This document shows, one piece after another, positions 57,901-64,000 of a stretch of 64,000 nucleotides of DNA. How positions within the stretch are numbered: position 1 is the first letter of the stretch; every line of letters begins with the position of its first letter. The position numbers and the translations under genes were made by a program. Source of the stretch: Prevotella sp. (lineage in GTDB: Bacteria; Bacteroidota; Bacteroidia; Bacteroidales; Bacteroidaceae); contig JAFRYZ010000037.1 in the NCBI GenBank assembly GCA_017442825.1, positions 1 through 64,000 on the forward strand. The letters are read 5' to 3'. The notes under the pieces were generated by a model. That model did not search any database. It worked only from the letters and a program-made list of their open reading frames with translations, and was not told where the DNA came from.

Positions 57901-60900
57901 ACAAAAGGCGATTGAAGCATGCCACCATAAAAGTCGATACCTGTCGTATAGCGTGTGGAAACACTTTCATTGGGCAGCAGGTAGAAGGCGACATGCCATG
58001 TTGTCTCGCCTGCCACATCCAATGACGGGTCGGCAGTCTCTATCACCTCGAATACAGAGTTGACAACGTCGTTGCTCAGCCTCAGCTTGTTCTCATCAGC
58101 TTGAGCATAGCCGATGACATCATCGCCCAGCGGTGTTCCCTCCATGCTCAGGTTCGTAATCTGCAAGTTGTATGGGTCACCTGTCAGCTGCCAGCGGTAA
58201 ATCTTGTCTCCGTTGTTCCTTGCCATCTGCTTCAAGGCTGTGGCATCGGTACCATTTTCAGAAGCCATGAAATTGCTACTGTTCTTGTAATAGAAATAGG
58301 TGGTACCACTCTTGGATGCACTCATCAGGTAAGCCAACCTAAAGTCTTCCTCGTTGACGGTGTAGGTCGCCCAGATTCCTCTCTTCTGCTGTCCGGCACC
58401 GCCGAAGAAACTGATACCCTCTGCCGGGACGATCTCGGTCAGAGCATCGTCGCTATAGAGCGTGTAGTCGCAGAAGGCATGCTTATAGATGCGGTTGCCA
58501 TAGCTGCCCGATGTCAGCATGCTCGCCGTCAGCTTGGTCTCGTCGGTAGCGGGATAGTTGAACATGTAACCGAGAGAATCCACGCGCTCGATGCCATCCT
58601 CCTTATAGACCTGCAGCGGAATAATGATGTTATTCAGAGTCTTGCTGTTGACCGTGGTACCTATGGCGGTGGCACTGCTCCATTTCAGGCTGTTGTCTGC
58701 CTTGCAGCTGAAGCTCATCTGGTTGGCATTGTCGCCCATGTCGGTCAGTTCCCAATCCGTAGCCTCGGCAGCATCTCCCGTCAGCGAGACGGCAGCATTC
58801 GAAGCTAAACTTGCCGCCTTGAGATACTTCTTGGCTCCACGGTTGTAGATCTTCAGTCCGTAGGGTGTGCCGATGAAAGACCAGTGCAAGCCTGCCGTAG
58901 TGACACCTTCCTGATTTGGGTTCACTCCACTATTGGTATATTTAATTTCATCGTTGCTGTCTACCCATATCCAATACTGTCCGAGCATCGTGTAGAACTG
59001 TGCGTTGTCAACATCTGTACTGAATACGGGAGCATCGTCGGTGTAGCCTGTCCACTTCACATAGATGTCCGTTGCGTCCTGGTCCACCTCCGTCACTTTG
59101 TGTTCCTCGGCAAAGTCGCTGCTGGTGTAGAACTCGTAGGTACAGAACTTGCGAACGAGGTTAGGCTGAGCCGACTGGAATGCCGCCAGCATGCCGGTGC
59201 CAGCCGACAACTGCTCTGCCTCTCCGCTGAGCGACATGCTGTTGCCGTCGCTGTTGTAGAGGTGGAAGTTGATGTCGGTGCCGTTGGTATGCTTCAGGTA
59301 CGTCCACTGTATCTGGCTGCCGCCGTTCTGGCTGGAGCCTTCCGACAGTTTTCCGTTGTCGTTGAGGTAGAGCAGCGGCGACTCGCCGCTGAGACCGTTC
59401 TGCAAGCGCAGGAACGGTTCGGTAGAGCCTGTCCTGTTCAGTCCCTGCACCATCTCCCACGTGCTGATGACATTGGTAGCCGATGCGCCGACCATCTTAA
59501 TCTGTGAGTTGTTGGCAGCCGTGGCATCGGTGCCGAGATACTTGCCCTTGGAACCCATGTTTAACAGCTTCAGACTGTATGGACTGCCCACGAAAGCCCA
59601 GAGCTTCAGCTTGTCATCATTAGTTATACTGCTGGTCTCGGTCTCTTCGGTCACGCTGGGGGCAACGTTGGTCTTCGCCAGGTTTCCGCTGTTGTTGATA
59701 TACAGATAGTTTGTAGCGCCGTTCGCAAAGTTCACCCGGTGCCAGTAGCCTGCACCTGCACTGGCCGACGTGCGTAGCAGATATTCGAAGTTATCACCGT
59801 CGGTGGCTTCAGGTATCTTCCATCCGCTGTCGAGCGTGTAGCCCAGATAGATGTCCTTCACGCCGTCGCTGTCGCCATCGGTGAGACTGGCATAAACTAC
59901 TTGGTCGGTACCTGCCGTAATGGCATTGGTAGCAGCGGCAGCGTCTGCTTTTGAATAATAGAGTGTCTGCCCGCTGGTGTAGGAGCGTTGCAGGAAGAGG
60001 GGCACGATGGTTGTCAGCGTCTTGCCGCTGTTGTATTCGTTGTAATAGGTCTGCATGACACTCTCCACCTCACCGTTACGTGGATTCACAACATTCATGT
60101 TCACCTGTTCCGGTGTACGCAGATAGATTTGTCCTTCGCTTCTCTTGGTGTCCTGCAGTCGCCATGAACCGCCATCAGCTCCCGTGTTCATATAGAGATA
60201 GGAGTTATAGTCTCTGTTGTAGAAGGCATAGTAGCTGCTGTTTTCAACAGTGTAGTACAGGATACAATAGCTTGACGCATCCGTAGTTACCATGTTGGCA
60301 CGATAACCTGCGTTCTTGTTGTTCTCCTGTTTTGCATACCATCCGGAAAGTTTGTTCTTCAACTTCATGTTGTACGGATCGCCCTCGAAGAACCAAAGGT
60401 GAGAGTTGTCCAAGAATGGGAAGGTCTCGGCATCAACAGCGCCGGTAGCACCTACATAGTCTAGGCTTTGGTTGCGCAGAGACCAACGGTTAGATACGGA
60501 GTGGTTGTCAGCAGGATTATACAGGGCGCGCATGTAGCGTTTTCCGCCTCGCAGCGTGTAGCCCGTAGCTCCAGTAAAGTCGAGTCCGCCTTCCTCCACG
60601 GTCTTCACGTCGTAGCCCACATAGACACGCTGGTCTATCTTGGCGGTCAGGTCAGCCACTGTGTTCTCGCCGCTGTTGTTCTGTGCGTCCGTGGCATTGT
60701 CGTAATATTTGAAGTTCTTGGCAAACGGGCTGCGCAACTCTGCTGAGAGCGGGTCGCCAGAAGCTGCGGTGACCTGGGCCGCGGTGAAGCCCTCTGTCAG
60801 TGCTTCGCCACCCGACTTGTCGATGATGACCAGTTCTACCAGCATGCCGTCCTCAAAGGTGAAGTGTGCCGCATTGGTATTCTTCCAGTTGAGGCCGTTG

Positions 60901-63900
60901 TTGCCGTTGGCTTGTACGTAGAGCAACGGAGCCTCGTTGCTGATGGCTCCCTGTGGCAGGAAGACGGGCTTTGTGTCCAGTGCTGCTGAAATATTGTTGA
61001 AGTTGATGAGGCGCAGCTCCCAGTCGAAGACGTAATCACCTTCGTTATATACCATCAGGTTGGTCGTTGATGAGGCGGCATCGGCGGCGACACCTATATG
61101 ATATCCTTCGTTGGCCCGGTTCTCTATGCGCAGGGCATATGGTGTTCCCGACAACGCCCACTTAGCGGTGTTGTCAGTCACCGTGGCAGAGCCTTTCACA
61201 TTCTTGTCGGTGTCGGTGTATATTCTCTGGCTGCTGTTGCCGCTTGTCAGGAAGTACCAGTGCTTGTTCTCACCGTTGCTGACCTGGAATAGGTTGGAGG
61301 AATTCCAGTTGCTGTCAAGCTCATAGCGCACGTAGATGTTGTACTTGCCTTCGGTTATATTGCTTTCCAGCGTCTCTGCCGCTGGCACCGTGCCGGCTGT
61401 TATGACGTTCTCAGATGCTGCTGCGCCGGCAAGCGTATAATAATAGGTGTGGCTGTTGACGTAGGCACGCTGCAGGAAGTAGGGTGTAGCATTGGATGCC
61501 GGCAGCGTAGCTCCTGCAACATAGCGACCGCTCAGGGTGTATTCTACCGCTCCGGCAGCGTTCACCACATTGACATTCATCTCTGGCAGTTCCGCTATGA
61601 CAAACTTGGTTCCCTCGGCACTGCCAGAGGTGTCCTGTTGCCAGCGGTAATTACTTTGGTGCACGTTGCTGGTGATGTAGCGTTGTGCGGTCTCGCCCGT
61701 GAAGGTCTCTGTCGCATTGGACGGATCGACAAACCGGAAACTGCAATATGGACTGGTAGTGTCGCCGTTCCAGTAGAGCAGACAGTAGGTTGATGCCGAT
61801 GCAGCATCGGTAAACTCAGCCTTGTAGCCATTGTTGCTGTCGCTGCTGTTCTGCTTCAAGTATTTATAGTCATTCACACCGTAGTTGGACAGCACAACGC
61901 GGTAGGGGTCATCGCCCATCGACCACAGATAGGTGTTGTCAACAAACGGCAGGTTGCCCGTATTGACCGTATTGGCATCAGTCACAGTCGGTAGCTTTAC
62001 ATCGTAGCTTTGGTACTCCAGCGTGTAGTGCTGCGACTGTTGGCTGCCCGTCTGTACAGGCTGGAACACGGCATGCATGTAGAGGTTGGAAGAAGCATTG
62101 CTGATAGCATACTTCTTTGCTGCAGCCATCTTCGTGGCATCCACCGTGTAGCTGACATAGACATCTTCCTGTGCTACGGTGAGGTCGCCAGTGGCACGGG
62201 TCTCGGCAGCAGAGGCATGAGCCTGCGTAGAGTGGAACTGGTATTCCGATACCATCGGGCTCTTCAGTGCATCGGGCACGCTGAGACCGATGCCGCTGGT
62301 AACAGTCATCTGCAGGGCATCGTTGCCGCTGTTGTCAATGATATGGTAGGTGACGGGGGTCGTCAGCTGCGTGGTCTGCGCATTGGTGGCATCGTAGGCA
62401 CTGAGCGTGGCCGGGTCTGCCAGCGTAGCGAAGTTGTCAACTACCTGCTCGTGCTGGAAGCGCGGCATCAGTCGCATGTTGCCATACTGGTCCTGCACCG
62501 CCATGAAGGTGGCGTTGGTGACGGCAAGTGTCTTGCTGTCGCTTCCGGTCGGGCTGATGCGCGTGGCGATAGTCTGCAAATTCAGCGCAGAGCCGTTGCC
62601 ACTCCAGGCACCGGCATCGAGCGTTGCAGTTGATGCATTGGTGGTGAAATAGGTGCTGGTGGTTGCGTTCTGTATCTGCAGGTTGTACGGGTCGAAGCCG
62701 TTCCGGCTGTCCGTGCCACCGTTATAATATAGTGTTTCAAGCGCTGTCTGTGTGAGTTCATTGTCGTAGCTGTTGCCAGAGCCTTGGTAGCAATAGCCCA
62801 TCTCGGCATCGATGTTGAAGTTGGGCTTCAGCTTCCAGTGGTCGGCTGTGGAGGCATCACTCGTGCTTTCAATGGCGGTACCGTTAGCCTTGGCGTAGCT
62901 GCTGCCCTGCTTCAGCAGGAAGTTGGAGGCGGAGGTTGCCGCCTCGGTGGCTGCTCCTGTATAGCTGTTGGCATATTCGTCCTTCACTTCGTAAGTGACA
63001 TAGAGGTCGGTCAGTGCACCGCCGCTGGTATGAGGCTCGTAGTCGGCAAGCGAAGTAATGGTCTTGTCCTTGTCTACTCGGTCTGCCGCATCGGTAAGCG
63101 GAGTCGTAGGTGTGACAGTATCTGTTTGTCTGTTGATGTCATACTTATGATAGCCTGCCACCTTGTGCTTCACGTTACGGGTGGAATAGAACTTGTACTG
63201 CTTCACCATCGGGCTGTCGTACTTGCGCAGAGCTGCCTTCACTGTCTCATAGTCGGGGTCGTCTTTCGCCACGATGGGCTTACGCATAATCTCCCAGCCG
63301 TGGTTGTCCAAGAGCACGAGCACACCGTCGATATTGGCTTCCACAATGTCAAGCGAACCGTCGCCTAAGGAGATGGTCTGGAACCAGTGATTGTCGTTCA
63401 GGTATTTCTTTGTCTTTCCGTTATCATAATTGCTTCCGTCCCACTTTGCCGCATTCACGTAGGCACTGTAGTTTTTCCAGCCGAAGCTTTCCAGCGTTGC
63501 GTTGTCAGTAGCTACGACTGTCACGTTCTTCTCTCCGCCCGACTCTAACTGTGCTGTCGGGTTGTTGCGCCAGTACTGCTCTATTGAGGTCACCGTGCGG
63601 CGTTCCGTCGTCGTTCCGTCGCTGATGGCGGCTACCGTAGTCAGTTTGTAGTTCAAACCGTCGGTGCCGCTACCGCGCAAGATCATGTAGTCGGTTGGCA
63701 GAATCTGGTTGCTGCTGCCGTCCAAGGTGCTCGGGTCGTCGGTAACGTTGTTGGTGACGACTGTTCCGGTGGTACTATTATAATAGGTACGCAAGTAAGA
63801 ATAGTAGTTGGTGCTCACGTCCTTGTTGTTTGCATCCTTGCCGGTTACTGTGGCATGCGCATTCTGCCAAGAGGTCACATAGACGTGGTAGGGGTCGCCG

Positions 63901-64000
63901 TTGGGACTGACCAAGAACCACGGCCAGCGGGTACGGGTAGACGCACCGTCATCCTTCTGTTTCTGATAGCGGGCATCGTCATAGACATATATCGGACCGT
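54948..64000 (-). CDS. Giant repeat-built secreted protein with type IX sorting domain (5' end outside window)
   Basis: The frame is open from 64000 to the stop at 54948, more than 3,010 residues, and its start lies beyond the window. An ATG-like start near 63914 is not real, because conserved repeat sequence (RWPWFLVSPNGDPYHVYV) continues upstream of it. About ten modules of 200-300 residues each carry W-x-[LF]-x-G-[DTS]-PY-x-[LMV]-x-[LI]-x-N, for example LWFFEGDPYNMKLKN, LWAFVGSPYSLKLLN, LHWSFIGTPYGLKIYN. They also carry an IYV.Y segment and short strands resembling RICIN-type beta-trefoil repeats. The C-terminus AVYDLQGRKVADDYES ... LKGIYIINGKKVVIK is a type IX sorting domain. It is probably a surface adhesin or glycan-binding protein. 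The signal peptide is not seen. Confidence 0.88.
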   Translation of the reverse strand, partial: GPIYVYDDARYQKQKDDGASTRTRWPWFLVSPNGDPYHVYVTSWQNAHATVTGKDANNKDVSTNYYSYLRTYYNSTTGTVVTNNVTDDPSTLDGSSNQILPTDYMILRGSGTDGLNYKLTTVAAISDGTTTERRTVTSIEQYWRNNPTAQLESGGEKNVTVVATDNATLESFGWKNYSAYVNAAKWDGSNYDNGKTKKYLNDNHWFQTISLGDGSLDIVEANIDGVLVLLDNHGWEIMRKPIVAKDDPDYETVKAALRKYDSPMVKQYKFYSTRNVKHKVAGYHKYDINRQTDTVTPTTPLTDAADRVDKDKTITSLADYEPHTSGGALTDLYVTYEVKDEYANSYTGAATEAATSASNFLLKQGSSYAKANGTAIESTSDASTADHWKLKPNFNIDAEMGYCYQGSGNSYDNELTQTALETLYYNGGTDSRNGFDPYNLQIQNATTSTYFTTNASTATLDAGAWSGNGSALNLQTIATRISPTGSDSKTLAVTNATFMAVQDQYGNMRLMPRFQHEQVVDNFATLADPATLSAYDATNAQTTQLTTPVTYHIIDNSGNDALQMTVTSGIGLSVPDALKSPMVSEYQFHSTQAHASAAETRATGDLTVAQEDVYVSYTVDATKMAAAKKYAISNASSNLYMHAVFQPVQTGSQQSQHYTLEYQSYDVKLPTVTDANTVNTGNLPFVDNTYLWSMGDDPYRVVLSNYGVNDYKYLKQNSSDSNNGYKAEFTDAASASTYCLLYWNGDTTSPYCSFRFVDPSNATETFTGETAQRYITSNVHQSNYRWQQDTSGSAEGTKFVIAELPEMNVNVVNAAGAVEYTLSGRYVAGATLPASNATPYFLQRAYVNSHTYYYTLAGAAASENVITAGTVPAAETLESNITEGKYNIYVRYELDSNWNSSNLFQVSNGENKHWYFLTSGNSSQRIYTDTDKNVKGSATVTDNTAKWALSGTPYALRIENRANEGYHIGVAADAASSTTNLMVYNEGDYVFDWELRLINFNNISAALDTKPVFLPQGAISNEAPLLYVQANGNNGLNWKNTNAAHFTFEDGMLVELVIIDKSGGEALTEGFTAAQVTAASGDPLSAELRSPFAKNFKYYDNATDAQNNSGENTVADLTAKIDQRVYVGYDVKTVEEGGLDFTGATGYTLRGGKRYMRALYNPADNHSVSNRWSLRNQSLDYVGATGAVDAETFPFLDNSHLWFFEGDPYNMKLKNKLSGWYAKQENNKNAGYRANMVTTDASSYCILYYTVENSSYYAFYNRDYNSYLYMNTGADGGSWRLQDTKRSEGQIYLRTPEQVNMNVVNPRNGEVESVMQTYYNEYNSGKTLTTIVPLFLQRSYTSGQTLYYSKADAAAATNAITAGTDQVVYASLTDGDSDGVKDIYLGYTLDSGWKIPEATDGDNFEYLLRTSASAGAGYWHRVNFANGATNYLYINNSGNLAKTNVAPSVTEETETSSITNDDKLKLWAFVGSPYSLKLLNMGSKGKYLGTDATAANNSQIKMVGASATNVISTWEMVQGLNRTGSTEPFLRLQNGLSGESPLLYLNDNGKLSEGSSQNGGSQIQWTYLKHTNGTDINFHLYNSDGNSMSLSGEAEQLSAGTGMLAAFQSAQPNLVRKFCTYEFYTSSDFAEEHKVTEVDQDATDIYVKWTGYTDDAPVFSTDVDNAQFYTMLGQYWIWVDSNDEIKYTNSGVNPNQEGVTTAGLHWSFIGTPYGLKIYNRGAKKYLKAASLASNAAVSLTGDAAEATDWELTDMGDNANQMSFSCKADNSLKWSSATAIGTTVNSKTLNNIIIPLQVYKEDGIERVDSLGYMFNYPATDETKLTASMLTSGSYGNRIYKHAFCDYTLYSDDALTEIVPAEGISFFGGAGQQKRGIWATYTVNEEDFRLAYLMSASKSGTTYFYYKNSSNFMASENGTDATALKQMARNNGDKIYRWQLTGDPYNLQITNLSMEGTPLGDDVIGYAQADENKLRLSNDVVNSVFEVIETADPSLDVAGETTWHVAFYLLPNESVSTRYTTGIDFYGGMLQSPFVYTNGAQPIDLTTAVLQHPLTWNVMLGGTNVATFSKPRVSEGVELTIDNMPESLRRHYLSYTGIYLESTCDGTAGSYTIPEYAVSDDDTGVNIYVKAEYTDDAPTFYDAAGTSSSDKWYMIHTGNNILYANNEGGINSKYEPNVTQTDRDNTQFHWRLVGTPYGVKLYNKSTQTYFTFPGTTTGTALTLTAQGSTLDLLDGNTADMAAISYQDGDVRVFASQTPAVNAGNYANGSTEFLSTRGISGLTLTLNFGSSSLRPDKTALTTTLGYQSVGKSLLGVMPETWRRAFCDYTYKWNGTAVTTVTDAMADSSDPIAITIDYEVNSPFDWSTATKDYTGKHWYYMVNNHCPNGELGKMVFRTNDPHLRVSKPLTQSELYLNYFEWCVIGDPYGFKMLNRYDPDQRYDEYIRVMDYRDNNNEGLQLEQNSTDTQNVFEMMPGLHSYNFWMHPVYAADYLAEYATDSYSYVGQNFNGSASIIPDEKKTSYQLQQTGQGNPANFRLEIQSDATLAEYVKYAGFVGGLKYDKVTDAMRADAADGDLSDEDKAAVRELVDDPVNIVQMTQGYYRIVPYTQEDGSDEHKYIRGYLDDRERTGSGGYNRNLKVETQTAAEYDPSTIFWFEGTTSDGTENGYPRYFIKTQGLSLDHTGLNSIDAESDYKCRYENLGGAIAQIKIASLTGDMPHDYLSCTSTATETSTDQCFDEQAGQYKTRFYMQKVGEGGNELSFKLKLNAAFGKSYASLYVPFDVEIPADIDAKPFYGVEDHNYSANPKADDKYTLFCRTLDYINPDYGEKIIPAATPVVIKSDDAAAEISFKVLNNAPHPDAKLRGDLDVNSERVNKISGIYLSIFDSRPELYTFGRENVYEGYTGETIDGKYTGRVGFFKRSTSALSKVLNPNRVFYISPFYNETQGSRGAAFVFEETPDIATGVSDVGTGVHSHQYSDGAVYDLQGRKVADDYESALSNRHLLKGIYIINGKKVVIK

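Noticed and set aside
63851-63914. Start of the giant protein near 63914
   Set aside because: The same frame continues to the window end with sequence matching the module pattern (RWPWFLVSPNGDPY), so the true start lies beyond 64000.

Overview
This window comes from a Bacteroidales genome, most likely Prevotella or a close Prevotellaceae relative. The evidence is promoters of the -33 TTTG / -7 TAnnTTTG type, a SusC/SusD pair, type IX secretion (PorX and C-terminal sorting domains), the parA-parB-DUF5683-MltD-RelA/SpoT and MerR-alaS neighbourhoods, and a small Prevotella-type gene at 54.7 kb. The genus is inferred from gene content; no 16S gene is present.

Layout. 0-12.6 kb is housekeeping: the end of porX, tsaE, tRNA-Gln(CTG), rsfS-ftsH-cdsA, convergent surE-lpxB, then parA-parB-DUF5683-mltD-rel. 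12.7-24 kb is a pectin/secretion region: pectinesterase, an MntA/HepT pair, a PIN/antitoxin pair next to the 26-codon stump of a secreted-protein gene, two intact secreted proteins with the same C-terminus, a lipoprotein, and susD-susC. 24-31.4 kb holds merR, alaS, a RecD/Dda-like helicase, a pseudopilin-like gene, DUF3822 and rsmD. 31.4-37 kb holds a secreted PL1 pectate lyase, then dnaG-cls. 37-41.4 kb is etfB-etfA-(four-helix S23/IVS protein)-acyl-CoA dehydrogenase. 41.4-43.9 kb holds guanine deaminase, a SemiSWEET and purN. 43.9-53.2 kb is an aryl/branched 2-oxoacid and acyl-CoA module: iorA-iorB-aminotransferase, an ADP-forming acyl-CoA synthetase on the other strand, two paaK genes and an ACT-domain protein. 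mutY follows. The window ends inside a giant (>3,000 residue) repeat-built secreted protein.

The most striking feature is repetitive DNA inserted in frame into conserved genes. A 120-bp element with 39-bp inverted ends occurs in rsmD and again in dnaG. In both it starts on a codon boundary, is exactly 40 codons long, lies in the same orientation and reads as nearly the same peptide (SLTP.PSP.GEGSGQ ... STPLS.WRG.GGEA). A single arm of it, in the same frame, lies in iorA. Other families have 9-bp units (AATCGGAGT, TCTATAGAA, AAGGACCTT, GAAGTTAAG, GGAAACTCC types) or 7-bp units (ATTGACA, GAGAGTT, CCTTTGA types). They fill the gaps between co-directional genes and also sit inside alaS, etfB, the acyl-CoA synthetase, mutY, cls and the helicase, where they encode low-complexity loops. 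A hairpin GC-rich family follows several genes and interrupts pectinesterase. The overall picture resembles the protein-coding palindromic elements known from Rickettsia, here in a Bacteroidales genome.
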